From Cocos nucifera (Eukaryota > Streptophyta > Magnoliopsida > Arecales > Arecaceae), in contig QRFJ01002106.1 of NCBI GenBank assembly GCA_006176705.1, positions 1-64,000 of the forward strand: a DNA stretch of 64,000 bases, given 5' to 3'. Below are positions 11,239-23,232 of the stretch, piece by piece (position 1 is the stretch's first letter; every line of letters starts with the position of its first letter). Under the pieces are notes generated by a model. It saw nothing but the letters and a program-made list of their open reading frames with translations. It had not been told where the DNA came from and searched no databases. The position numbers were made by a program, and so were the translations under genes.

Positions 11239-12928
11239 GCCACATCATCCTAGCCAATCACGTTGCTTCATGCAATCAGATCTAAATTTGATTGATAGAA
11301 TGACATCACCTGATCCAATCAAATGATAGTCTCTCTTAATCATCCTTAGATGATGCTTAAGATTGGTCAAAGTCTATTCCTTGGTGCCACCTAAGCAGAT
11401 ACCCCAAAGTAACTGGAGTCCCATATAGATGGGACTCCAGACACCTCAATCCATGGGTGCACACCTCCCTAGGCATGCACCCCTAGTCCACCTACTTTTT
11501 AGCAGGTTGACTAGTCCAAAATAAATCTCCTATGAGTTCTTGAAATATGGACAGATGTCTAAGTGTCAAAGGTCAACATTTGATTAAAGTCAAAAGATAA
11601 GAATTAGCAGGTGATAAAAAATGGCAGGTGTTATCTCAAATTTATCTCATAAATTAAGACAATCCTTTTTTAACTTGGACAAGCTCCAGTCAAACCATGT
11701 AAAGGTACTTTAGTGAGCACAAACTCATTTGGCTCAGTTGAGACAACTTTTAATGATTGTAGAAGGAGAACGTTAGGCTCAATCGTGTGCTAGCATGATT
11801 TTCTTGAACCTAATTGAATCTAATTCAAATCAATTAAACTAGGTTAGTCCAATTGATGATATCCAGATTCAAACCCTTATTTTTGTGATCTAATTAGGTT
11901 CAATTCTATATAGTAATGGGATACGTCATGATCTCTATCATCAACATCATCGAAACACCTTCCAATGGATCAAAACTTTTCTGATTCATATAACTAGAAT
12001 GATCGATCATCCAAATCATTCTAATTGCTCCCAAAATCTATCAATGACATCTAATAGTATATGGTGGCAACCCATCAAAACTGAAAATGAACCTCTCGAT
12101 GCAGCTACCTGTATGATTAAGTTCTTCTATCTTGAGCTCTGATCAGATTAGGGTTAAGGTGAACTCATCCAACCCTAATTTCTATCATATGATTTAATCA
12201 TTTAATTCAAGTTCGATGTAAAAATCTTAATAGAAACTTTTTCTATTATTTCACTCTGCCTTGGCCATGGGCTTATGGATGTGATTCTCATGATCATCAT
12301 AAGGCTGCTCCTCATCTACCGAGGTAGATAGATTTCCTCTTGGTGTTATCTAATTTCTACAATGAACATACTATAGCCAACATACACCTCAGGGTTCTGA
12401 ATGGCTAGGAGACCGAGTCATGGTGTAGTCAAACTATAACACTCTCAAGGTGAACTGCTGATGCACCTCAGGTCAAAGAACCAAACACATCACTACAGCT
12501 TCGAGCCAGTCATCGACGAGAAGGTAAACTTTCTTATGACTGCTCAAGATAGTTATGCTTAGTACTCTCATTCTCTAATGAGTATCTATACTCTCACTCT
12601 GATGTCTCTACACCATATACTCAAGACTTATATACTATAAAAAAGTGATTGTAGACCAACCTTCTGGATCAATTACCATCCTCATGATGATCCTACAATC
12701 GGGAGCATTTTATGAGTTAATAACGAAAATTTATGTCTTAAATTTTTAACTCTTAAAAATATGAATTATCATTACCATTATCTTAAGAAATGTATCACAG
12801 ACACTAAATATATATTTATGATAGAAAATAATTTATTTTATTATTTATAGTCAAAATTATAATTTTGTCCTTAGAAGTGTGTTACAAGTGTTAGCCAATT
12901 CTGGCTTCTAAGGCATATATATCTAATA
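11239..12928 (-). repeat. LTR remnant F, old family X LTR
   Basis: It aligns with the upstream three quarters (in transcript sense) of the family X LTR, from about 600 bp inside the LTR to its outer terminus, with strong divergence. The outer end reads ATATCTAATA at 12919-12928, directly against the gag of element H. The U3 hairpin is kept with a different sequence (arms GGAGTCCCAT/ATGGGACTCC, 11415-11438). The frame corresponding to the antisense 115-codon ORF is broken by stops. Probably the 5' LTR of element A, cut by the insertion of B. Confidence 0.75.
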
Positions 12929-12930
12929 AG

Positions 12931-13457
12931 GAAAACTTTACCTTGTGGTAGCAAAGGGTAAAGGAGTTATTGATTCAGCAGAGGATCCACAACATATTGA
13001 TAAGAGAAAGGCTAGAAAAGATCAGTGCTGAGGACTGGAAAGAGTTAAAAGAAATTACTTTTAGCACAATCAGAATATGCTTGGCCGATCAAGTGCTACC
13101 CCAGGTTTGCACAAAGACAATGACAAAGGAGCTCTGGACGAGACTGGAGAATATATACATGGAGAAGAACATGATAAATAAGCTATTATTGAAGAAATAG
13201 TTGTATAGTCTGAGGATGCCCGAAGGAGGAGATCTTGTTGCATATATCCAAAGGTTCAATCAAGTGTATTCTGAGATTATGAGTTTGGATGTGAAGATCG
13301 ATGAGGAAGATCGGACGTTGCTATTGCTTTTTTCTCTCCCAGGCTCGTATGAAGGTCTCATAACAACTTTAGTTTATGAAAAGAAGATCCTAAACTATGA
13401 AAAAGTTATTGGTGTGCTCAGATCGAATTAGCAAAGGGAAAAGATTGACAAGAAAAT
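12931..13457 (+). pseudogene. gag, N-terminal part, element H
   Basis: The frame opens inside Gag (ENFTLW, stop at 12949, QRVKELLIQQRI) and follows the Tnt1-type UBN2 pattern: AEDWKELKE, STIRICLADQVLPQV, LWTRLENIYM, LRMPEGGDLVAYIQRFNQV, KIDEEDRTLLLLFSLPGSYE. In-frame TAG stops lie at 12949-12951, 13198-13200 and 13429-13431. The frame is then cut by LTR G at 13458. The gag start lies outside. Confidence 0.85.
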
Positions 13458-15726
13458 TGTTAGATATATGTGCCCTAGAAGCCAGAATTGGCTGACACTT
13501 ATAATACACTTTTATGGGCAAAATTATAATTTTGACTAAAATCAATAAAATGAGTTATTTTCTATCACATATGTGTATTTAGTGTCTGTGATACATCCTT
13601 TGAGTTAATGGTAATGATAATTCATATTTTCAAGAGTTGAAAATTTAAGATATGAATAATCATTATTAACTCATAAAATGCTTCCGACCATAGGATCATC
13701 ATGAGGATGGTGATTGATCTAGAAGGTTGGTGTACAACCGCTTCTCTTTAGTAGATGAGTCTTGAGTCTATAGTGTGGAGACATTGGAGCGAGAGTACAG
13801 GTACTCGTTAGAGAACAAGGGCACTGAGCGTGACCACCTTGAGTAGTCATTAGGAAGTCTACCTTCTCGTCAATGATTGACTCGATGCTATAGTGGTGTG
13901 TCTGATTCTTTGATCTGAGGTGCATCGATAGTTCACCTTGAGGGTGTTATAGTTTGACTATACCATAACTCGATCTTCTAGCCATACAGAATCCTGAGGT
14001 GTATGTTGGCTATAGCATGTTCATTGTAGGAACTGGATTGCATCAAGATGGAATCTATCTACCTCGGTGGTAGAGGAGCAGCCCTATGATGATCATGAGA
14101 ATCAAGTCCAGAAGCCCATGGCCATGGCAGAGTGAAATAATAGAAAGAGTTTCTATTTAGGTTTTCACATCGGAATCGAATGATTACATCATATGACAGA
14201 GACTAGGGTTTGACGAGTTCACCTTAACCCTAATCTGATCGGGGCTCAAGATAGAAGAACTTAATCACACAGGTAGCTGCACCAAGAGATTCGCATTCAG
14301 CTCTGATGGGTTGCCACCATATACTGCTAGGTGTCACTGGTGGATTTTGGGAGCAATTAGAATGATTTAGATGATCGATCATTCTAGCTGTTCGAATCAG
14401 AAGAGTTCTGATCCATCGAAAGGAGTTTCGATGATGTCGATGATAGAGATCATGACATATCCCATTACCATACAGAACTGAACCTAACTGGGTCACACAA
14501 ATAAGGATTTGAATCTGGTGATCATCAATTGAACTGATCCAGTTCAATTGATCTGAATGAGATTCAATTAGGTTCAAGAAAATCATGCTAGCACTCGATT
14601 GAACCTAACGTTCTTCTTTTACTATCATAAATAGTTGTCCTGACTGAGCCAAAGGAGTTTGTGCTCGATCAGAGGCCTTCACTTGGTCTGACTGGAGCTT
14701 GTCCAAGGTTAGAAAAGGTTGTCTTATTTTGTAAGATAATACCTGCCATTTTTGGTCACCTACCATTTCTCGTCCTTTGACTTTGGTCAAAAGTTGACCT
14801 TTGACTGGTCAAATGTTGACCATTGATACTTTGACTTCTATCCACGTATATCATGCTCCTATTGGAGAGCTGGTGGGAGCTTGTCCCCTTGCCAGAACCT
14901 GGTAACGAGGAGGGCGCACGCCACCCTTGGCATGTGCCCAAGCTGGAGGCACCCAGGAGTCCCTATTGGATAGGGACTCCATCTCCTTTTTGGATTCTGA
15001 TTAGACTTCTCCTAAGAACCAAGTTTGATTGGTTTTAGGTGCCATCTAAGAAAGAATCCAAGGGACTCTATTTTCACTAATCAGATTTAGATCTGATTTC
15101 ATAAAGAATTGTGATTGGTTGGGAAGAAGAGGAGTTGGATCATGCATAGTCTATAAATAAGACCCTACGTCCAACTCAAGAGGGAATTGAAAATTCCCAT
15201 GCCCCAAGGCTACCTCTTCTCTCCTCCTCCATGCCAAGTCCATCTTCTCCCTCTCCTCTCCATGCCCAAAGGAGTTTGGGATCCATGTTGGTGCAATCTA
15301 GATGAGAGAAAGGTGATAGAAAGCTAGAAGGCTGTGCTGCTGCAAAGGACAACAGTTGATCTTCGAAAGATGTTTTGAAGATCCTCCAAATCAGATTCAA
15401 ATTTGATTTTTGGAGATGTGATAGAGAAGAAGAAAATCTCCAGATCCAACTCAAGTGTATACCGATAGATGCTAGGCACTTGCGTGGCTAGATCTAGAAC
15501 CTTCTCCTGCTTATAGGATCATCAATAAGTAATAGGATTACCCTACGTTAAGGTAAATTAAATTTGATTTAATTTATCTAAATTTATTTTAATTATTAAA
15601 ATAATAAAGATTAAATCTGAAATATTTTAGATCTAATCTGGATGAAAGAAAAAAATTTTTAAAATATATCTCTTGATCCGATAAGATCTGAACGAACCTA
15701 ATTCAAAAAATCATGATTTTCCTTCA
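13458..15726 (+). repeat. Solo LTR G, family X
   Basis: Complete 2269-bp LTR from TGTTAGATAT to CCTTCA in plus orientation, with no internal sequence attached: a solo LTR, normally produced by LTR-LTR recombination. The flanks are AAAAT (13453-13457) and AAAAA (15727-15731), a 5-bp target duplication with one mismatch. Removing the LTR and one duplicate restores the gag frame of H. It contains the hairpin with arms GGAGTCCCTA/TAGGGACTCC (14956-14980), a TTGAC cluster around 14770-14840 and the antisense frames at 14230-14586 and 13719-13925. Confidence 0.92.
15152..15159 (+). promoter_or_regulatory. TATA box in solo LTR G
   Basis: TATAAATA in the context GTCTATAAATAAGACCC; CAAT-like ATTGGTTGGGAAGAAGAGG lies about 40 bp upstream. 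Confidence 0.65.
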
Positions 15727-15731
15727 AAAAA

Positions 15732-17119
15732 TACTAAGTCTGAGATCTTGGCTATGAATGAAAGATATGAAAGATCAAAGAAGATGACAAGAGAAAAATT
15801 CAAAGGTAGTTCAAAGTCTCAGGATCAGAGGAAGACATTGAAATGTTATAAATGTCATCAGCCTGGATACTTGAGAAGAGATTATGCCCTTTTGAGGTCA
15901 GAAAAGAGGAAGGCCAGTAACACTGATGATATAGCTTTGATGAACAGTGGAGAAGACCTGCTAGTTATATCAGATGGATCCACAGAGTGTGATACTATAT
16001 GGATATTGGATTCAGCCTACTCTCACCACTATACTTCTCATCGAGAGTGATTTTATACATACCAGAAGATCAATGGAGCAAGTGTCATTCTTGGAGATGA
16101 TCATCCATGTAGAGTAGCTGAAGTTGGCTCAATTAGGATAAGGATGTATGATGGGATCATTTGTACATTATCAAATGTCAAGTATGTATTGGAATTGAAA
16201 AAGAATTCAATTTCTTTGGGCTACTTGAAGGAGCAGGGTTATGCTTTTAGTAGCCAGGCTAGGAGTGGATGTCTAAAAATTTTCAATGAAGCTTTGGTGG
16301 TAATGAGAGATAGAAGACTGAGCAACAATCTTTATAGAATAAAAGGCTCAGTGGTAAACGATAGTACAGAGGTGCTAGCAGTGACACAGGAGAAGTTGCC
16401 CTTATATTAGCTATGATACTATCGGATGGGTCATATGAGTGACTAAGAGCTCAATGAACTCATAGAAGAGGAATGATCCCATCCCTGAAGAAGGAGGGCA
16501 TAGAATTATATGAGCCATGCATCTTTAGTAAATAGCATAGGATGAAGTTTGCCAAAAGTACCAAACATTATGAAGGAATGCTGGATTTAGTACACTCAGA
16601 TGTGTGGGGACCAACTCCTGTATTAGCTAGAGGTGGGGCAAAATATTTTGTCACTTTCATGGATGATTTCATAAGAAAGGTGTGGGTTTATCTAATTAAA
16701 GAAAAGTCAGAGGTGTTTGCCCGGTTTAAAACCTGGAGAGATGAAGTTGAGGAGTCAGGAAGACAAGTGAAGTGTCTGAGGTTGGATAATGGAGGGGAGT
16801 ATACAAGCTTGGAGTTTATGAGGTACTATGAAAAAAATAGTATTAAACACCATTACATAGTGAAGATGGCTCTCCAGTTGAATGGTGTCGCAAAAAAGAT
16901 GAACTGGATATTAACCAAGAAGGCATGGAGTTTAAGGCTACAGACGTCACTTCCACTTTTTTTTTGGGGTGATGCTTTAATTTTTTCTTATTTTTTTATC
17001 AATAGGTCCCTTCACCATAAGTTGAATGGAGGCATTCCAAAAGAGGTCTGGAGTAGAAAGAAGGTGGAGCTTGGCCACCTAAAGATCTTCAATTGCACAA
17101 CCTATGCACATGTGGAGGC
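15732..17119 (+). pseudogene. gag end, protease and integrase, element H
   Basis: After KSEILAMNERYERSKK comes the nucleocapsid knuckle CYKCHQPGYLRRDY at about 15840-15885; its last Cys is Tyr. The protease follows with WILDSAYSHHYTS (15996-16035). The pre-integrase segment (16144-16410) ends in a stop, and about 130 bases with several stops follow. The integrase core starts near 16542: HSDVWGP (about 16584), DNGGEY (about 16785), and GVAKKMNW where the catalytic Glu should be, now Lys. The frame continues to IFNCTTYAHVEA and is cut by element D at 17120. Several lesions make it inactive. Confidence 0.85.
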
Positions 17120-17759
17120 TGAAGGGAAATTCTGATTTTTCGGATCAGGTTCATTCAGATCTGATCGGATCAAGAGATATATTTCAAAATTTTTTTTTTT
17201 TGATTTTGATTAGATCTAGGATGTTTCAAATCTGATCTTTATTACTTTAATAATTATAATAAATTTAGATAAAGTAAATTAAATTTAATTTACCTTAATG
17301 TAGGATAATCCTATTACCCATTGATGATCCTGTAAGTAGCAGAGGGTTCTGGATCTAGCCATGCAAGTGCCTGGCCTCTATCGGTATCCACTTAGGCTAG
17401 ATTTAGAGATCCTCTTCTTCTCTATCACGTCTTCAAAAATTAGATCTAAATCTGATTTGGAGGATCTTCAAAACACCTTTCAAAGATCAGCAGTTGTCCT
17501 TCGCAGCAGCGTAGCCTTCTAGCTTTCTGTCGCCTTTCTCTTGTCTGGATTGCACCAACTTGGATCCCAAACCACTTTGGGTGTGGAGAGGAGAGGGAGA
17601 AGATGGGCTTGGCTTGGAGGAGGAGGAGAGATCCAACCTTGGGCATGGGAATTTTTAATTTCCTCTTCAGTTGGATGCAGGGTCTTATTTATAGACTATG
17701 CGTGATCCAACTCCTCTTCTTCCCAACCAATCACAACTCTTTATGAAATCATATCTAAA
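17120..17759 (-). repeat. Partial family X LTR before the gap
   Basis: First 640 bases (plus-strand order) of a family X LTR, starting TGAAGGGAAATTC, with a TATA box at 17686-17693. For about the first 85 bases it equals 19625 onward. After a poly-T run it becomes clearly different, with several C-to-T and G-to-A changes. It stops at the N run. Confidence 0.8.
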
Positions 17760-18759
17760 NNNNNNNNNNNNNNNNNNNNNNNNNNNNNNNNNNNNNNNNN
17801 NNNNNNNNNNNNNNNNNNNNNNNNNNNNNNNNNNNNNNNNNNNNNNNNNNNNNNNNNNNNNNNNNNNNNNNNNNNNNNNNNNNNNNNNNNNNNNNNNNNN
17901 NNNNNNNNNNNNNNNNNNNNNNNNNNNNNNNNNNNNNNNNNNNNNNNNNNNNNNNNNNNNNNNNNNNNNNNNNNNNNNNNNNNNNNNNNNNNNNNNNNNN
18001 NNNNNNNNNNNNNNNNNNNNNNNNNNNNNNNNNNNNNNNNNNNNNNNNNNNNNNNNNNNNNNNNNNNNNNNNNNNNNNNNNNNNNNNNNNNNNNNNNNNN
18101 NNNNNNNNNNNNNNNNNNNNNNNNNNNNNNNNNNNNNNNNNNNNNNNNNNNNNNNNNNNNNNNNNNNNNNNNNNNNNNNNNNNNNNNNNNNNNNNNNNNN
18201 NNNNNNNNNNNNNNNNNNNNNNNNNNNNNNNNNNNNNNNNNNNNNNNNNNNNNNNNNNNNNNNNNNNNNNNNNNNNNNNNNNNNNNNNNNNNNNNNNNNN
18301 NNNNNNNNNNNNNNNNNNNNNNNNNNNNNNNNNNNNNNNNNNNNNNNNNNNNNNNNNNNNNNNNNNNNNNNNNNNNNNNNNNNNNNNNNNNNNNNNNNNN
18401 NNNNNNNNNNNNNNNNNNNNNNNNNNNNNNNNNNNNNNNNNNNNNNNNNNNNNNNNNNNNNNNNNNNNNNNNNNNNNNNNNNNNNNNNNNNNNNNNNNNN
18501 NNNNNNNNNNNNNNNNNNNNNNNNNNNNNNNNNNNNNNNNNNNNNNNNNNNNNNNNNNNNNNNNNNNNNNNNNNNNNNNNNNNNNNNNNNNNNNNNNNNN
18601 NNNNNNNNNNNNNNNNNNNNNNNNNNNNNNNNNNNNNNNNNNNNNNNNNNNNNNNNNNNNNNNNNNNNNNNNNNNNNNNNNNNNNNNNNNNNNNNNNNNN
18701 NNNNNNNNNNNNNNNNNNNNNNNNNNNNNNNNNNNNNNNNNNNNNNNNNNNNNNNNNNN
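17760..18759. other. Assembly gap of exactly 1000 N
   Basis: A round-number gap is normally a placeholder of unknown size. Reading frames that appear to span it are artefacts. Confidence 0.98.
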
Positions 18760-19624
18760 CAGGCTAGGAGTGGATGTCTAAAAATTTTCAATGAAGCTTT
18801 GGTGGTAATGAGAGATAGAAGACTGAGCAACAATCTTTATAGAATAAAAGGCTCAGTGGTAAACGATAGTACAGAGGTGCTAGCAGTGACACAGGAGAAG
18901 TTGCCCTTATATTAGCTATGATACTATCGGATGGGTCATATGAGTGACTAAGAGCTCAATGAACTCATAGAAGAGGAATGATCCCATCCCTGAAGAAGGA
19001 GGGCATAGAATTATATGAGCCATGCATCTTTAGTAAATAGCATAGGATGAAGTTTGCCAAAAGTACCAAACATTATGAAGGAATGCTGGATTTAGTACAC
19101 TCAGATGTGTGGGGACCAACTCCTGTATTAGCTAGAGGTGGGGCAAAATATTTTGTCACTTTCATGGATGATTTCATAAGAAAGGTGTGGGTTTATCTAA
19201 TTAAAGAAAAGTCAGAGGTGTTTGCCCGGTTTAAAACCTGGAGAGATGAAGTTGAGGAGTCAGGAAGACAAGTGAAGTGTCTGAGGTTGGATAATGGAGG
19301 GGAGTATACAAGCTTGGAGTTTATGAGGTACTATGAAAAAAATAGTATTAAACACCATTACATAGTGAAGATGGCTCTCCAGTTGAATGGTGTCGCAAAA
19401 AAGATGAACTGGATATTAACCAAGAAGGCATGGAGTTTAAGGCTACAGACGTCACTTCCACTTTTTTTTTGGGGTGATGCTTTAATTTTTTCTTATTTTT
19501 TTATCAATAGGTCCCTTCACCATAAGTTGAATGGAGGCATTCCAAAAGAGGTCTGGAGTAGAAAGAAGGTGGAGCTTGGCCACCTAAAGATCTTCAATTG
19601 CACAACCTATGCACATGTGGAGGC
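18760..19624 (+). pseudogene. Exact second copy of the H integrase segment
   Basis: Repeats 16255-17119 with a constant offset of 2505 bases and no difference that I can find, including the 197-codon integrase frame (19047-19640 versus 16542-17135) and its Glu-to-Lys change. It ends at the same insertion point of D. Such identity in an otherwise decayed element, right after a placeholder gap, points to one locus assembled twice rather than a real duplication. Confidence 0.9.
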
Positions 19625-21910
19625 TGAAGGGAAATTCTGATTTTTCGGATCAGGTTCATTCAGATCTGATCGGATCAAGAGATATATTTCAAAATTTTTT
19701 TTTTTTGATCTTTGATCAGATCTAGGATGTTTCAGATCTGAATCTTTATTATTTTAATAATTAAAATAAATTTAGATAAATTAAATTAAATTTAATTTAC
19801 CTTAATGTAGGATAATCCTATTACCCGTTGATGATCCTGTAAGCAGCGGAAGGTTCTGGATCTAGCCACGCAAGTGCCTGGCCTCTATCGGTATCCACTC
19901 AGGCTAGGATCTGGAGATCCTCTTCTTCTCTATCACATCTCCAAAAATTAGATCTGGATCTGATTTGGAGGATCTTCAAAACACCTTTTGAAGATCAGCA
20001 GTTGTCCTTTGCAGCAGTGCAGCCTTCTAGCTTTCTGTCGCCTTTCTCTTGTCTGGATTGCACCAACTTGGATCCCAAAACTACTTTTGGGTGTGGAGAG
20101 GAGAGGGAGAAGATGGGCTTGGCATGGAGGAGGAGGAGAGAACCAGCCTTGGGGCATGGGAATTTTTAAATTCCTCTTTGAGTTGGGCGCAGGGTCTTAT
20201 TTATAGACTATGCGTGATCCAACTCCTCTTCTTCCCAACCAATCACAACTCCTTTGTGAAATCAGATCTAAATCTGATTGGTGGGAATAGAGTCCCTTGG
20301 ATTCCTCCTTAGATGGGTGCCTAAGACCAGTCAAACTTGGTTCTTAGGAGAACTCTAATTGGAATCCAAAAAGGAGATGGAGTCCTTGTCCAACAAGGAC
20401 TCCTAGGCGCCTCCAGCTTGGGCACACGCCTAGGGGGTGGCGTGCGCCCTCCTCTTGCCAGGTTCTGGCAGGGGGACAAGCCCCCACCAGCTCTCCAATA
20501 GGTGCATGACATGTGGATCAGAAAGTCAAAGTGTCAATGGTCAACATTTGACCAGTCAAAGGTCAGACTTTTGACCAAAGTCAAAGGAACGAGAAATGGC
20601 AGGTGACCAAAAATGGCAGGTAATGTCTTACAAAATAAGACAACCCTTTTCTGACTTGGACAAGGCTCCAGTCAGACCATAGTGAAGGCCTCTGATTGAG
20701 CACAAACTCCTTTGGCTCAGTCAGGACAACTTATTTATGATAGTAAAAGAAGAACGTTAGGTTCAATCGAGTGCTAGCACGATTTTCTTGAACCTAATTG
20801 AATCTCATTCAGATCAATTGAACTGGATCAGTTCAATTGATGATCACCAGATTCAAACCCTTGTTTGTGTGACCCAGTTAGGTTCAGTTCTGTATGGTAA
20901 TGGGATATGTCATGATCTCTATCATCGACATCATCGAAACTCCTTTCGATGGATCAGAACTCTTCTGATTCGAACAGCTAGAATGATCGATCATCTAAAT
21001 CATTCTAATTGCTCCCAAAATCCACCAGTGACACCTAGCAGTATATGGTGGCAACCCATCAGAGCTGAATGCGAACCTCTTGGTGCAGCTACCTGTGTGA
21101 TTAAGTTCTTCTATCTTGAGCCCCGATCAGATTAGGGTTAAGGTGAACTCGTCAAACCCTAGTTTCTGTCATATGATGTAATCATTCGATTCAAGTCCGA
21201 TGTGAAAATCTAAATAGAAACTCTTTCTATTATTTCACTCTGCCATGGCCATGGGCTTCTGGACTTGATTCTCATGATCATCATAGGGCTGCTCCTCTAC
21301 CACCGAGGTAGATAGATTCCATCTTGATGCAATCCAGTTCCTACAATGAACATGCTATAGCCAACATACACCTCAGGGTTCCATATGGCTAGGAGACCGA
21401 GTAATGGTGTAGTCAAACTATAACACCCTCAAGGTGAACTGCCGATGCACCTCAGGTCAAAGAACCAGACACACTACTGCAGCATCGAGTCAGTCATTGA
21501 CGAGAAGGTAGACTTCCTAATGACTACTCGAGGTGGTCACGCTCAGTGCCCTCGTTCTCTAACGAGTACCTATACTCTCGCTCGGTGTCTCCACACCGTA
21601 GACTCAAGACTCATCTACTAAAGAGAAGCGATTGTACACCAACCTTTCGGATCAATCACCATCCTCGTGATGATCCTATGGTCGGAGCATTTTATGAGTT
21701 AATAATGATTATTCATGTCTTAAATTTTCAACTCTTGAAAATATGAATTATCATTACCATTAACTCAAAGGATGTATCACAGACACTAAATACACATATG
21801 TGATAGAAAATAACCCATTTTATTGATTATAGTCAAAATTATAATTTTGCCCCTAGAAGTGTATTACAAGTGTCAGCCAATTCTGGCTTCTAGGGCACAT
21901 ATATCTAACA
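19625..21910 (-). repeat. 3' LTR of element D
   Basis: Complete 2286-bp LTR, ending ATATCTAACA next to the PPT. TATA box at 20198-20205; hairpin arms GGAGTCCTTG/CAAGGACTCC at 20379-20403; TTGAC cluster around 20524-20592; antisense 115-codon frame at 20788-21135. Confidence 0.92.
20198..20205 (-). promoter_or_regulatory. TATA box in 3' LTR of D
   Basis: TATAAATA on the minus strand, in the same place as in the other copies of the LTR. Confidence 0.6.
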
Positions 21911-21925
21911 ATCTCCCACTTGTCC
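21911..21925 (-). promoter_or_regulatory. Polypurine tract of element D
   Basis: Minus strand GGACAAGTGGGAGAT immediately before TGTTAGATAT of the 3' LTR; one copy of the purine block, unlike B. Confidence 0.8.
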
Positions 21926-23232
21926 TAAAGCCAATTGGCTACAAGTCTAAGTCCCATCTTCTCAAGGTGGGCTTCGATCTTCTGCTGGCCCAACGGCTTT
22001 GTAAGTGGGTCTGCCACATTATCTGTGGAGTTGACTCTCTTGACCTCGACGTAACCCTTCTCGAGGTAATCGCGGATGAGGTGGTATCGCCACTCAATGT
22101 GCTTGGATTTTTGGTGAGACCTCGGCTCCTTAGCAAGGGCTATGGCGCCATTGTTGTCGCAGTATAGAGGAATGGCATCTGATGGCATTACTCCAATTTC
22201 TGCAGCAAACTTCTTGTACCAGAATGCTTCCTTCGCAGCCTCTGATGCAGCGATATATTCTGCTTCCATGGTGGAATCTGCTATCACGGTTTGCTTGGAA
22301 CTCTTCCAGCTGACAGCACCACCATTGCACACAAACAGACTCCCAGATGTCGACTTTCGATCATCTATATCGGACATGAAATCCGAGTCTGTGTATCCCT
22401 GGACTTGGAGTTCTCCATTACCAAAGACCAACATCATATCCTTAGTTCTTCTCAAGTACTTAAGGATACATTTCACAGAAGTCCAGTGTTCTTCACCTGG
22501 ATTTGACTGATATCTGCTTGTGACACTCACAGCATGGGCTATATCAGGTCGTGTACATAGCATGGCATACATGAGGCTCCCTATTGCAGAAGCATAAGGG
22601 ATCTTGCTCATGCGTTCTATTTCCTCAGGTGTGCTAGGGCACATCTTCTTGGAAAGATGAATACCATGTCTGAAGGGTATTAATCCCCTCTTAGAGTTTT
22701 CCATACTAAACCTCTTTAGTACTTCCTCTATGTACATCTTCTGTGAAAGTCCTAGCATCCTATTCGGTCTATCCCTATAGACCTTAATTCCTAGAATAAA
22801 GGATGCTTCACCTAGGTCTTTCATGGAGAATTCCTTGGACAACCATATTTTGACTGTCGTCAACATGGGAATATCATTCCCAATAAGGAGGATGTCATCC
22901 ACGTACAATACGAGGAAGACAACAGCGCTCCCACTGACCTTTTTGAAAACACATGGTTCCTCTTCATTTTTGATGAAACCAAACTTTTTGATCACATCAT
23001 TGAAATGAGTGTTCCAGCTCCGAGATGCTTGCTTAAGTCCATATATGGACCTTTGCAGCTTGCAAACCTTGTGATCAGTATCACTGGATGTGAAACCTAG
23101 CGGCTGTTCCATATAGATATCTTCCTCAAGATATCCATTTAAGAATGCCATTTTCACATCCATTTGCCATATTTCATAATCGAAATAGGCTGCAACGGCA
23201 AGCAATGTGCGGATGGATTTTAGCATAGCCAC
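21925..23232 (-). CDS. Reverse transcriptase/RNase H of element D
   Basis: An uninterrupted 435-codon frame, the longest clean coding stretch in the window. It opens within RT (MLKSIRTLLAVAAYFDYEIWQMDVKMAFLNGYLEEDIYMEQ is present in order) and runs through VCKLQRSIYGLKQASRSW. The catalytic LYVDDILLIGND lies near 22895, then KDLGEASFILGIKVYRDR, the RT connection domain, and RNase H with YTDSDFMSD, STMEAEYIA and LYCDNNGAI, each supplying an acidic catalytic residue. It ends ADPLTKPLGQ...GLRLVANWL, the normal copia C-terminus. It is the C-terminal part of the polyprotein; the upstream part is joined through a frameshift near 23230, so it would not be made as a complete Pol. Confidence 0.9.
   Translation of the reverse strand: MAMLKSIRTLLAVAAYFDYEIWQMDVKMAFLNGYLEEDIYMEQPLGFTSSDTDHKVCKLQRSIYGLKQASRSWNTHFNDVIKKFGFIKNEEEPCVFKKVSGSAVVFLVLYVDDILLIGNDIPMLTTVKIWLSKEFSMKDLGEASFILGIKVYRDRPNRMLGLSQKMYIEEVLKRFSMENSKRGLIPFRHGIHLSKKMCPSTPEEIERMSKIPYASAIGSLMYAMLCTRPDIAHAVSVTSRYQSNPGEEHWTSVKCILKYLRRTKDMMLVFGNGELQVQGYTDSDFMSDIDDRKSTSGSLFVCNGGAVSWKSSKQTVIADSTMEAEYIAASEAAKEAFWYKKFAAEIGVMPSDAIPLYCDNNGAIALAKEPRSHQKSKHIEWRYHLIRDYLEKGYVEVKRVNSTDNVADPLTKPLGQQKIEAHLEKMGLRLVANWL

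Noticed and set aside
17685..18915. Long open frames across the N run on both strands
   Set aside because: They are open only because N codons carry no stop; the real codons at each end belong to an LTR and to the H element.
21823..22167. 114-codon plus-strand frame over the LTR/RNase H edge
   Set aside because: Antisense to the RNase H end and the LTR; no domain, present only because both underlying sequences are conserved.
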